Below, piece after piece: positions 1 through 8,078 of a stretch of 35,766 nt of DNA. The position numbers and the translations under genes are program-made. Source of the DNA: Bacteroidales bacterium UBA5326 (lineage in GTDB: Bacteria; Bacteroidota; Bacteroidia; Bacteroidales; UBA932). The notes beneath the pieces were generated by a model. That model saw only the letters and a program-made list of their open reading frames with translations. It had not been told where the DNA came from and did no database searches. The stretch is from assembly GCA_002408205.1 (NCBI GenBank), contig DHQY01000014.1:1-35766 (forward strand). Direction: 5' to 3'. Numbering within the stretch: the first letter of the stretch is position 1; each line of letters starts with the position of its first letter.

Positions 1-36
1 AATTTATTTGGCCACTAGTGATAAAATATATATATA

Positions 37-1284
37 ATGGAAAAAACTAAAAAACACTGGTGGTCCAGATACCATACAGAAGACTGGATCATAGTATTTA
101 CAGGCATCATTATACTGGCTTTGGCTGTAATATTTCCCTCCTACATACCTAAAATGCCAAAAGTGATAGAAAACACATCTTCTTTGCTAAACGCGGGATA
201 TATGTTCCTGTTTCTACTGGCTATAACTTATTTTGTTAACTTCATTCTAAATAGACCACTGAAAGGAATATTTCTTTCATTACTTTCCATTTTTGCACTT
301 GCATGGTTATCAAATCTCATTGCATCCATTCCTTTTATTAAGGAAACCGGATTGGAATCGGTATTTTTCGCCGTAATTTTCGGCCTCATTATAAGTAATA
401 CCATTGGCGTTCCCAAATGGATGAGTCCCGGAATACAAAGCGAAGTATATATCAAAATTGGTATCATCGCGCTTGGATCTACAATTCTTTTTAGCGAGGT
501 ATTAAAAGCAGGAGCCTACGGACTGGCACAGGCCCTTGTTGTTGTTCTTGTAGTGTGGAATTTTGCTTTTTGGGTAGCCCGTAAAATGAAAGTAGACGCC
601 GAGATGGCCACCATGCTGGCAAGCGGCGTATCTATCTGCGGCGTTTCGGCTGCCATTGCCACCTGCGGGGTGATCAAGGGAGACAACAAGAAATTGTCTA
701 CGGTCATATCGCTTGTCCTGGTGATCGCCATCCCTATGATGTATTTACTTCCCTGGCTTTCAAATCTTATGGGACTGAGCCCCGAAGTAGCCGGAGCCTG
801 GCTGGGCGGTACCATTGATACAACCGGCGCCGTTGCCGCAGCCGGCACGTTACTGGGAGAAGAGGCTGCCCAAACGGCTATTATTGTGAAATCTTCACAA
901 AACGTATTATTAGGAATTGCCGCTTTCATCATTGCCCTTTACTGGACATACAAAGGAAGAGAAGGCCAGCAAAAGCCCACCATTGGAGTTATCTGGGACC
1001 GTTTCCCAAAATTTGTAGTAGGATTTATTTTGGCTTCCTTAATCTTCAGTTTCTGTTTTGATGTCGAAACCGCAAAAAGCATTGGAAAAGTTACAAAAAG
1101 CTTAAGTAATACGTTGTTTAGTGTAGCTTTCGTATGCATAGGCCTTGAAACCCGTTTCAAAGAGATTTTCTCAAAAGAGAACCGCCAGCCCCTGAAAGCA
1201 TTCCTTACCGCACAAACGTTCAATATTGTGATAACACTTTTTGTAGCCTGGATTCTGTTTGGAGTACTGAAACCTATGTTATAG
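37..1284 (+). CDS. YeiH/UPF0324 family membrane protein (putative sulfate exporter family)
   Basis: A 415-residue polytopic inner membrane protein with about ten hydrophobic segments spread over its whole length. The conserved small-residue-rich stretch around residues 190-280 (ASGVSICGVSAAIATCGVI, then GAWLGGTIDTTGAVAAAG) is typical of the YeiH/UPF0324 family (Cons_hypoth698). Members are annotated as putative sulfate exporters on limited experimental evidence, so the substrate is uncertain. The N-terminus is basic and cytoplasmic-looking (MEKTKKHWWSRY). The ATG at 37 is the first in frame and follows an AT-rich stretch; only 36 bases are visible upstream, with no convincing TAnnTTTG promoter. 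The 3' end overlaps the end of the convergent rnz gene by 11 bases. The family call is secure; the transported compound is not. Confidence 0.85.
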   Translation: MEKTKKHWWSRYHTEDWIIVFTGIIILALAVIFPSYIPKMPKVIENTSSLLNAGYMFLFLLAITYFVNFILNRPLKGIFLSLLSIFALAWLSNLIASIPFIKETGLESVFFAVIFGLIISNTIGVPKWMSPGIQSEVYIKIGIIALGSTILFSEVLKAGAYGLAQALVVVLVVWNFAFWVARKMKVDAEMATMLASGVSICGVSAAIATCGVIKGDNKKLSTVISLVLVIAIPMMYLLPWLSNLMGLSPEVAGAWLGGTIDTTGAVAAAGTLLGEEAAQTAIIVKSSQNVLLGIAAFIIALYWTYKGREGQQKPTIGVIWDRFPKFVVGFILASLIFSFCFDVETAKSIGKVTKSLSNTLFSVAFVCIGLETRFKEIFSKENRQPLKAFLTAQTFNIVITLFVAWILFGVLKPML

Positions 1285-2077
1285 CCGAACGGGGAACGGA
1301 GAATACGGAACCTTCGTAGCCGGCCTCCGTTGCCGGAAAGATCGCGCGAGCCTCGGCCAGAAAGGCCGGGGTTTCTTTATACCTGGACGAGAAGTGGCCT
1401 ATAACCAACCTGTGCGCTCCCGACTCCAATGCACAGCGGGCCGCATCGGCAGCTGTACTGTGAAGGTATTTTTCTGCGGAACATTTATCCTGCTCCAGAA
1501 AGGTGGCTTCATGAAAAAGGATATCGACGCCGTTAATCCATGCAGGCAAATCCGCAACGGGGGCAGTGTCGGTACAATACGCCACGGAACGCGCTTCACT
1601 CCTGCGAACTTTCTTTTCCCTGAACAGATAACCGTAGGCAGGAACGCTGTGATGTAAGGGAAGGGAATAAACACGGGCTGTAGGTCCGTCTAAAAGCAAA
1701 GCGGGCCGGTCGCCGGATACTAGATGATGTGTAACCGGAAAAGAAGACGGGCCGTTAACAAAGCGGGAAAAATAGAATTCCAGCATCTTTTCAAAACCCC
1801 CGGGTGCAAAGATATGCATCGGTGCGGTTCGCTCCAGCAGGTGCATGGATGAAAGCAGTCCGAATATCCCAAAAACGTGATCGCCGTGCAGATGCGTCAG
1901 GAAAATATTATCTATGGCACCGAGTGAAATGCCCAGCTGGCGGAGTCTTAACTGCGTACCTTCACCGCAGTCAAGTAAAAACAACCGCCCACGTACATTC
2001 AGTACGTGAGCGGTAAAATAGCTCTCCTTTAACGGGAGCGCAGCAGCAGAACCAAGACTAGTCAGCGTCAGCGGCAT
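1274..2077 (-). CDS. rnz: Ribonuclease Z (tRNA 3' processing endonuclease)
   Basis: A 267-residue metallo-beta-lactamase fold protein that cuts the 3' trailer from precursor tRNAs. The zinc motif HLHGDH lies at residues 62-67 (THLHGDHVFG), preceded by the DCGEGTQ motif near residues 36-42. Later come a CTDTAP motif, a HEATF motif and the GHFSSRY motif characteristic of RNase Z rather than general beta-lactamase-fold hydrolases. The frame stays open to 2122, but the family normally begins just before LTSLGSAAALP, so the ATG at 2077 is chosen. With that start the gene overlaps the end of rpsA by 20 bases, suggesting translational coupling in a rpsA-rnz transcript. The stop codon lies inside the end of the convergent YeiH gene. 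It is a little shorter than the roughly 300-residue norm but has all the motifs I looked for. Confidence 0.93.
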   Translation of the reverse strand: MPLTLTSLGSAAALPLKESYFTAHVLNVRGRLFLLDCGEGTQLRLRQLGISLGAIDNIFLTHLHGDHVFGIFGLLSSMHLLERTAPMHIFAPGGFEKMLEFYFSRFVNGPSSFPVTHHLVSGDRPALLLDGPTARVYSLPLHHSVPAYGYLFREKKVRRSEARSVAYCTDTAPVADLPAWINGVDILFHEATFLEQDKCSAEKYLHSTAADAARCALESGAHRLVIGHFSSRYKETPAFLAEARAIFPATEAGYEGSVFSVPRSAIT

Positions 2078-3992
2078 TTTGTTCCATTTCCGATTTAAGG
2101 GCAGCCAATTCGGAAATATCACCCAACGTAGTCTTTTCCAGGTTGGCTTTCAGTTTTTTAACAGCTTTCTGAGTAGTTTCGGCTTCCGTTTCGGGTTTGG
2201 CCTTTTCTGCGGTCTCTTTCTTCGCGTCCTGTTCCCAGGTACGGGTATGAGAGATGCTTATACGTTTAGTATTTTTGTTGAATTCCAATACCTTGAAAGG
2301 AAGTTTTTCTTCAAGCACTGCATTGCTTCCGTCTTCTTTCACCAGGTTCTTTTGGCTGACATAAGTTTCAATGCCGTAAGGAAGACTTACGGTAGCACCC
2401 TTGTCAACAAAATTAATGATGGTGCCTTCATGAACAGATCCGGCTGTAAATACCGTTTCAAATACTTCCCAGGGGTTTTCTTCCAATTGCTTATGTCCCA
2501 GACGAAGTCTGCGGTTTTCCTGATCCACTTCCAGAACAACCACTTCAAGGGTTTCACCAATGGACGTAAATTCTGCAGGATGTTTCACCTTTTTTGCCCA
2601 GGATAAATCGCTGATATGCACCAAACCTTCCACTCCTTCTTCCAATTCAACAAAGATACCGAAGTTGGTAAAGTTACGGACAACGGCCGTATGCTTGGAA
2701 TCTACAGGATATTTCTCGGCAATGGAGGACCAGGGATCGGGTTTAAGTTGCTTAATGCCCAGGGACATTTTGCGTTCTTCTTTGTCAAGTGTAAGTACAA
2801 CGGCATCTACTTCCTGTCCTACCTTGAGAAAATCCTGAGCGCTGCGCAGGTGCGAAGACCAGGATATCTCGGTCACGTGAATAAGACCTTCCACACCGGG
2901 CTGAACTTCCACAAATGCTCCGTAATCTGCAATGACAACCACACGGCCCCTTACCACTGTGCCTACCTTTATCTCATCGCCAAGAGCTTCCCAGGGATGA
3001 GGGGTAAGTTGTTTAAGACCTAAAGCAATCCGTTTCTTTGTATCGTCAAAGTCAAGGATAACTACATTGATCTTCTGGTCCAGCTGAACGATTTCTTCGG
3101 GGTGATTAATACGTCCCCAGGACAGGTCGGTGATATGAATAAGTCCGTCAACACCGCCCAGGTCAACAAATACACCGTATGAAGTAATGTTCTTGACAGT
3201 GCCTTCCAGAACCTGGCCTTTTTCGAGTTTGCCAATAATGTCGGCTTTTTGTGCTTCCAATTCGGCCTCAATGAGAGCCTTGTGAGAAACCACCACGTTG
3301 CGGTATTCGTGGTTGATCTTGACAATCTTGAATTCCATTGTCTTGTCCACAAAAATATCGTAATCGCGGATAGGTTTGACATCTATCTGTGATCCGGGCA
3401 GGAAGGCTTCAATACCGAAGACATCGACGATCATACCGCCTTTCGTACGGCATTTAATATAGCCTTTCACGATCTCATCCTTATTGAATGCATCATTCAC
3501 ACGATCCCATGAACGCATGGAACGAGCTTTCTTATGAGACAACAGCAATTGTCCCTTTTTGTCTTCGGCCGTCTCTACATATACATCTACTTTGTCTCCG
3601 ACAGCCAGTTCGGGATTATAACGGAATTCATTGATTGAAAGAACACCTTCACTCTTGAACCCGATATTGACAATAACTTCGCGTTTGTTCAGAGCAACAA
3701 CAGTTCCTTCAACTATTTCGTTCTCGATCACTTTGTTAAGTGTCTGAACGTATTGGTCTTCAATGACACTTTTATCTGTGTCATAAACTGCATCTTTTTC
3801 AAAAGCATCCCAGTCGAATTTATCTACGGGGACAGATGCATTACTTTTTCTTTGCTTCGGCTGATCGTCTACCCCGGAGAGATCCTCTGCGTAAGCGTCA
3901 ACACTTTCTTTTTTTTGTGAAATTACTTCAATTTCGGGATCATGAACGTCGTTCAGATCGTTTTTGTTGGACAGTTCTTTTTCTTTTGCCAT
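2058..3992 (-). CDS. rpsA: 30S ribosomal protein S1
   Basis: A 644-residue protein with six consecutive S1 (OB-fold) RNA-binding repeats. The first two are more divergent (around residues 91-155 and 172-238). The next three are canonical, each with the pattern G-x-V-x8-YG-F-V-x3-GV-GL-I-H-x-DLSW (around 258-325, 345-412 and 432-500). The last is around 517-585. An acidic, low-complexity N-terminal extension (about 85 residues) and a charged C-terminal tail rich in Lys, Glu and Ala flank the repeats. S1 helps the 30S subunit bind mRNA; in Bacteroidota, where Shine-Dalgarno sequences are weak, its role is probably especially important (inference). The start ATG at 3992 follows an AT-rich leader of about 60 bases behind a clear promoter. 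rnz is directly downstream. Confidence 0.97.
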   Translation of the reverse strand: MAKEKELSNKNDLNDVHDPEIEVISQKKESVDAYAEDLSGVDDQPKQRKSNASVPVDKFDWDAFEKDAVYDTDKSVIEDQYVQTLNKVIENEIVEGTVVALNKREVIVNIGFKSEGVLSINEFRYNPELAVGDKVDVYVETAEDKKGQLLLSHKKARSMRSWDRVNDAFNKDEIVKGYIKCRTKGGMIVDVFGIEAFLPGSQIDVKPIRDYDIFVDKTMEFKIVKINHEYRNVVVSHKALIEAELEAQKADIIGKLEKGQVLEGTVKNITSYGVFVDLGGVDGLIHITDLSWGRINHPEEIVQLDQKINVVILDFDDTKKRIALGLKQLTPHPWEALGDEIKVGTVVRGRVVVIADYGAFVEVQPGVEGLIHVTEISWSSHLRSAQDFLKVGQEVDAVVLTLDKEERKMSLGIKQLKPDPWSSIAEKYPVDSKHTAVVRNFTNFGIFVELEEGVEGLVHISDLSWAKKVKHPAEFTSIGETLEVVVLEVDQENRRLRLGHKQLEENPWEVFETVFTAGSVHEGTIINFVDKGATVSLPYGIETYVSQKNLVKEDGSNAVLEEKLPFKVLEFNKNTKRISISHTRTWEQDAKKETAEKAKPETEAETTQKAVKKLKANLEKTTLGDISELAALKSEMEQNAADAD

Positions 3993-4038
3993 TTTAATAA
4001 TTCTGAATAAGATAAGGCTGTTAGACTTTATTTGTAAA

Positions 4039-4050
4039 CCGACTTGTCGG
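4039..4050 (-). other. Perfect 12-bp palindrome at the 5' end of the rpsA message
   Basis: CCGACTTGTCGG reads the same on both strands. It sits just downstream of the rpsA promoter, close to the predicted transcription start. In the RNA it could form a small hairpin (CCGA, loop CAAG, TCGG) preceded by a C-rich stretch. It might protect the 5' end, or serve as an operator or an S1 autoregulation signal. No function is proven by the sequence. Confidence 0.4.
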
Positions 4051-4056
4051 GGGGTG

Positions 4057-4087
4057 CAAAAGTAAATGATATTTTTTAATTATCAAA
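4057..4087 (-). promoter_or_regulatory. Bacteroidota-type promoter of rpsA-rnz
   Basis: Read on the minus strand, TTTG (4087-4084), then 19 bases, then TACTTTTG (4064-4057) match the Bacteroidota primary sigma factor pattern TTTG-N19-20-TAnnTTTG. It lies 65 bases upstream of the rpsA start codon. This is one of the best promoter matches in the window. Confidence 0.8.
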
Positions 4088-4093
4088 AGAATG

Positions 4094-4101
4094 TAACTTT
4101 A
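4094..4101 (+). promoter_or_regulatory. Possible promoter of the peptide transporter operon
   Basis: TAACTTTA is one base away from TAnnTTTG and lies 26 bases before the start at 4128, a normal distance for a short leader. No clear upstream box is visible, so the call is weak. It lies back to back with the rpsA promoter. Confidence 0.35.
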
Positions 4102-4127
4102 CATATACAAATCTAGTTTCTATTTCA

Positions 4128-5426
4128 ATGATAAAATCTGAATCCGGGGTAAAATCATTCCCCAAAAATTACTGGACCGCGATCGTAATGGAATTTTTTG
4201 AGCGCGGTGCCTACTACGGAGTATTATCCATCCTGTCTGTTTATCTGGTACTGTCCCGTGAAGAAGGCGGGCTGGCTTTTTCCCGGGAGGCTGCAGGCGC
4301 CATCATGGGGACTATTCCTCCCCTCCTCTACTTCCTTCCTATGTTTGCGGGGGCCTTTGCCGACCGGTTTGGTTTCCGCAAAGTGCTTATGTTAGCTTTT
4401 ACGTTCCTGTCGGTCGGTTATTTTCTTACCGGATTCATGGAATCATACGGAATGGTGTTCGCATCACTTATTATCATGGCTATAGGAGCCGGACTTTTTA
4501 AGCCGGTTATTTCAGGGACCATAGCGCATAGTACAACCGAGAAGAACTCCACCCTTGGTTTCGGTATCTTCTACTGGGCCATCAACCTGGGGGCTTTTTT
4601 ATTTCCTCTTATCCTGGTTCCCATACTCAAGAAACAATCGTACGGTTATGTATTCTGGATGGCGGCAGCAGCAGGAGTGATCCTTTTGCTCATCAACATA
4701 TTTGTTTACAGAGAGCCACAACATAAAAAATCCGATCTTTCTGTAGGAAAAGTATTTAAGGAAATGGCCCTGGTGTTCCGGGACTGGAAATTCATTACCA
4801 TGATCCTTATATATTCAGGTTTCTGGATTATGTATTTTCAAATGTACGGAACCGTTCTCTGGTATGTTAACGAATATATGGATATGACACCTTTCAATAA
4901 CGCAGTAAATTCTTTCCTGAGCCTGTTCACCTCGACTCCCACGCAATGGGCTTTCGACGTGGAACACGTTACGGTACTGAATGCCGGGGTGATCATCCTT
5001 CTTCAGCTCATTGTGTCCAAACTGGTAAGCAAGACCAAAGCACTTCCCACTATTATTACAGGTATAGGTTTCGGTACCCTGGGTATGGCCATTCTGGCCC
5101 TGTCGGGACATGCCTGGGTCTTTATTACAGGATGTGTTGTCTTTACTTTGGGTGAAATGACCGCTCATCCCAAATTCAATTCATTTGTTGGTCTTATTGC
5201 TCCTCCCGATAAAAAAGCCCTGTATATGGGTTACTCGTTCTTCTGTAGTGTGATAGGCAGCTTTGTCGGCGGCTTCATTGGCGCTCCCCTTTATAATCAT
5301 TTTGTTGACAAAATGAACAATCCGTCTGCTTTGTGGTTAATATTCAGCTGCATCGGCCTTACCAGCATGATTGGACTCGCATTGTTCAACCGTCTTGTAA
5401 TTAAAAAAACAAATTCACCATCATGA
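4128..5426 (+). CDS. POT/PTR family proton-coupled oligopeptide transporter
   Basis: A 432-residue polytopic membrane protein of the major facilitator superfamily. The N-terminal motif MEFFERGAYYG (residues 22-32) is the ExxER-x-x-YYG proton-coupling signature of POT/PTR2 di- and tripeptide symporters. The second signature, FYWAINLGAFLFP, lies near residue 147. About 12 hydrophobic segments are visible. It is shorter than classical bacterial DtpA-like proteins (about 490-500 residues), as expected for members lacking two extra central helices. The last four bases (ATGA) contain the start of the aminopeptidase P gene. Uptake of short peptides followed by cytoplasmic trimming is therefore the likely joint function. 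Family certain; substrate range inferred. Confidence 0.85.
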   Translation: MIKSESGVKSFPKNYWTAIVMEFFERGAYYGVLSILSVYLVLSREEGGLAFSREAAGAIMGTIPPLLYFLPMFAGAFADRFGFRKVLMLAFTFLSVGYFLTGFMESYGMVFASLIIMAIGAGLFKPVISGTIAHSTTEKNSTLGFGIFYWAINLGAFLFPLILVPILKKQSYGYVFWMAAAAGVILLLINIFVYREPQHKKSDLSVGKVFKEMALVFRDWKFITMILIYSGFWIMYFQMYGTVLWYVNEYMDMTPFNNAVNSFLSLFTSTPTQWAFDVEHVTVLNAGVIILLQLIVSKLVSKTKALPTIITGIGFGTLGMAILALSGHAWVFITGCVVFTLGEMTAHPKFNSFVGLIAPPDKKALYMGYSFFCSVIGSFVGGFIGAPLYNHFVDKMNNPSALWLIFSCIGLTSMIGLALFNRLVIKKTNSPS

Positions 5427-7213
5427 ACATTGCAGAACGATTAGCCGCGCTCCGTTCACTTATGGATCGCTACCAATGGGATGCCGTTATCATTTCCGGT
5501 ACGGATCCCCATGGAAGCGAATACCTTCCCGAGCGGTGGCAGCAAAGAAAATGGATCTCGGGATTCACTGGGTCCTACGGTACCGTTGTGGTTACACGTG
5601 ACCATGCCGGATTATGGACAGATACACGTTATTTCATTCAAGTAAAAAAAGAACTGGATGGAACCGGCATTGAACTGCATAAACTTCGTGTACCCGATGC
5701 CGTGAATTATCCCGAATGGCTTGCCTCTGTATTGCCTGCCGGTTCGGTAACGGGTATTGACGGTCTTTGTATGAGCGTTAATGACGTACGTCACCTGGAA
5801 TCGCTCCTGGCAAAGAAAGGCTGCCGTATAGACAACAGACCTTCCTTTCTGGATGAAATATGGAAAGACCGTCCCGGATTGCCGTCGAACCCTCTTTTCA
5901 TGCTTGCCCCTGTTTACAGCGGACGAACCACGGAGCAGAAGCTCGAATGGCTGCGTAAGGACATGAAAAGTACGGGAGCTGATTACTTCCTCATGAACAG
6001 CCTGGACCAAATCGCCTGGTTATTCAATATCAGGTGCCACGACATACCGTATAATCCGGTGGCCATTTCCTACGCCCTTATTGGAAGCGAAAGTGCAATT
6101 CTCTTTATTTCTCAGGAAAAGGTAGGAAAAACCGTTAAAGAAAATTTAAATGTCCAGGGGATTTCCATTGCTCCCTATGAAAGCATTTTCCGCGCATTGG
6201 AAGCACTTCCCGGGGACAGCACCATGATGTTGGACGGGAACACACTCAACTATGCCCTTTTCAGCCACGTACAGCAACTGCCGGGCAAAAGTCTGGTTGA
6301 CAGGCCATCACCTGTAGCACTGGAAAAAGCACTGAAAAATCCCGTAGAAATTGAAGGATACCGGAAAGCCTATCTGAACGATGGCATAGCCCTTACGCGT
6401 TTCTTTATCTGGATTGAACAAATGCTTGCCCTGGGCACACCCGTTTCCGAACTCGATGCCGAAAACAAACTCTCGGCTTTGAGAGGAGAGGCCGAAGGAG
6501 CCATGGGGGACGGGTTTCATTATACCTCGGCTTACGGAAAAAACGCAGCACTCCCTCACTACTCTGCCTCACCGGCACAGTTCAGTATGCTGGAACCCAA
6601 AGGTTTTTACCTTATTGATTCGGGGGGTCATTATTTGTACGGGACCACAGACATTACCCGTACCGTACCACTGGGACCGCTCACTCCTATGGAAAAAGAA
6701 GATTATACACTCGTTCTTAAGGGGATGATTGCCCTGAGTACGGCCGTATTTATGAAAGGTACCACCGGCACTCATCTGGATATCCTTCCCCGTATGCCCT
6801 TGTGGAAAGGGTTGCGTAATTACGGACACGGGACAGGACACGGGATTGGGCATTACCTTTGCGTACACGAAGGACCCCAGGATATCAGGCTCACTTTCAG
6901 GGATCAAACTATTATCCCGGGAATGGTTACTTCCAACGAACCCGGAATGTACCGCGAAGGAGAACACGGAGTCAGACACGAAAACGTACTTCTCTGTAAA
7001 GACCTTGGAACAAACGAATTTGGAGAATGGTACGGGTTCGAAACATTGACAATATGCTATATAGACACAACCGCTGTAACACTGTCACTGATGGATCCGT
7101 GGGAAGTGGACTGGCTGAACGATTATAACCGCATGGTTTACAAAAACCTTGCGCCTCATCTTGATCCGGACGAAACGCAATGGCTGGCCGCAAAGACGGC
7201 TGAAATCAAATAA
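5423..7213 (+). CDS. Aminopeptidase P (Xaa-Pro aminopeptidase, M24B), three-domain form
   Basis: A 596-residue cytoplasmic metalloprotease that removes the N-terminal residue from peptides with proline in position two. Two creatinase-like N-terminal domains (about residues 1-300) precede an M24 pita-bread catalytic domain. The five metal ligands are visible: D399 (LIDSGG), D410 (TTDITRT), H473 (GHGTGHGIG), E506 (SNEPGMY) and E520 (GVRHENV). The C-terminal region with FGEWYGFETLT belongs to the long, eukaryote-like aminopeptidase P subgroup, commonly annotated at about 590 residues in Bacteroidota. There is no signal peptide. The start overlaps the stop of the POT transporter (ATGA), so the two are translationally coupled. 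It ends five bases from the convergent activase gene, with no obvious terminator between them. Confidence 0.93.
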   Translation: MNIAERLAALRSLMDRYQWDAVIISGTDPHGSEYLPERWQQRKWISGFTGSYGTVVVTRDHAGLWTDTRYFIQVKKELDGTGIELHKLRVPDAVNYPEWLASVLPAGSVTGIDGLCMSVNDVRHLESLLAKKGCRIDNRPSFLDEIWKDRPGLPSNPLFMLAPVYSGRTTEQKLEWLRKDMKSTGADYFLMNSLDQIAWLFNIRCHDIPYNPVAISYALIGSESAILFISQEKVGKTVKENLNVQGISIAPYESIFRALEALPGDSTMMLDGNTLNYALFSHVQQLPGKSLVDRPSPVALEKALKNPVEIEGYRKAYLNDGIALTRFFIWIEQMLALGTPVSELDAENKLSALRGEAEGAMGDGFHYTSAYGKNAALPHYSASPAQFSMLEPKGFYLIDSGGHYLYGTTDITRTVPLGPLTPMEKEDYTLVLKGMIALSTAVFMKGTTGTHLDILPRMPLWKGLRNYGHGTGHGIGHYLCVHEGPQDIRLTFRDQTIIPGMVTSNEPGMYREGEHGVRHENVLLCKDLGTNEFGEWYGFETLTICYIDTTAVTLSLMDPWEVDWLNDYNRMVYKNLAPHLDPDETQWLAAKTAEIK

Positions 7214-7218
7214 CACGC

Positions 7219-8064
7219 TCAACCTCCCTGCACAACGGTAAAACCTTGTGAGGCAAAGAGTGACATTGCTCCGGCAATTGTTTCGTCCGAGGGCTTATAG
7301 AAAGAATCCGGGGGCAATACCGCTTCCGGATTTATTCTTATAAGTTTACTCCGTCCGTAGTCGTGATATGGCAGTAAATGGATGCGGGTAAGATTTCCCA
7401 GGTTACTGAGTTCCAGGGCAAGTTGCAACATGGCATTAATTTCCTGCTGGTTGTCGTTCACGCCTCCAATAAACGGAATTCTCAGGGCAAACGGCACTTG
7501 CGAACGGGCAACGGTATGCATATTTTCTAAAATGAGGCCGTTCTCCACTCCGATGTATTTCAGGTGACGTTCATTATTCATCACTTTCAAATCCAACAGA
7601 AACAAATCTGTAAAAGGTATTATGTCACTAAGTACCCCGGGATTGACAAATAAACTGGTGTCTACGGCCGTATGTATACCCGAAGCCCTGCATTCTTTCA
7701 GCAGTTCCAGAAGTATTTGTGGCTGGGCCATAGGTTCTCCCCCGCTAAAGGTTACGCCTCCGCCGGAACGTTCAAAAAAAGGTATTTCACGCCGGATACG
7801 CTTCATAACCTGCTCGACTGTATACCACGATCCGCACTTTTCCAGTGCTTTTGCCGGACATTTTTCCGGGAATTGTCTGCTTTCACATGAACCGCACCCA
7901 ATGCATTTGTTGGCAATAAAAAGCACTTGAGGTTCAAACGACTGGCTCTCAGGATTATGACACCATGCACAATGCAGGGGACATCCTTTAAAAAACACAC
8001 TGAAACGGATCCCCGGGCCGTCGTGCACAGAGTACCGTTTGAAATCAAAAATACAACCTTTCAT
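7219..8064 (-). CDS. Glycyl radical enzyme activating enzyme (radical SAM)
   Basis: A 281-residue activase that uses S-adenosylmethionine to install the glycyl radical on its partner enzyme. The radical SAM motif is C28-x3-C32-x2-C35 (GCPLHCAWCHNP). A ferredoxin-like insertion follows with C54, C57, C60 and C69 (CIGCGSC, then EKCP), enough for one extra [4Fe-4S] cluster. The SAM-binding GGEP motif (VTFSGGEPMAQP) is near residues 104-115. The N-terminal DGPGIR motif (residues 15-20) is typical of pyruvate formate-lyase-type activases. It starts 14 bases after the glycyl radical enzyme gene and is surely co-transcribed with it, which gives the partner. Substrate specificity follows from that partner. 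Requires strictly anoxic conditions. Confidence 0.92.
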   Translation of the reverse strand: MKGCIFDFKRYSVHDGPGIRFSVFFKGCPLHCAWCHNPESQSFEPQVLFIANKCIGCGSCESRQFPEKCPAKALEKCGSWYTVEQVMKRIRREIPFFERSGGGVTFSGGEPMAQPQILLELLKECRASGIHTAVDTSLFVNPGVLSDIIPFTDLFLLDLKVMNNERHLKYIGVENGLILENMHTVARSQVPFALRIPFIGGVNDNQQEINAMLQLALELSNLGNLTRIHLLPYHDYGRSKLIRINPEAVLPPDSFYKPSDETIAGAMSLFASQGFTVVQGG

Positions 8065-8078
8065 TATAAGGGCACAAA

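Noticed and set aside
516..932. Open frame of 138 codons on the minus strand inside the YeiH-like gene
   Set aside because: It lies wholly antisense to a well-supported membrane protein gene, is low in complexity (Ala/Thr/Pro-rich), has no recognisable domain and no promoter.
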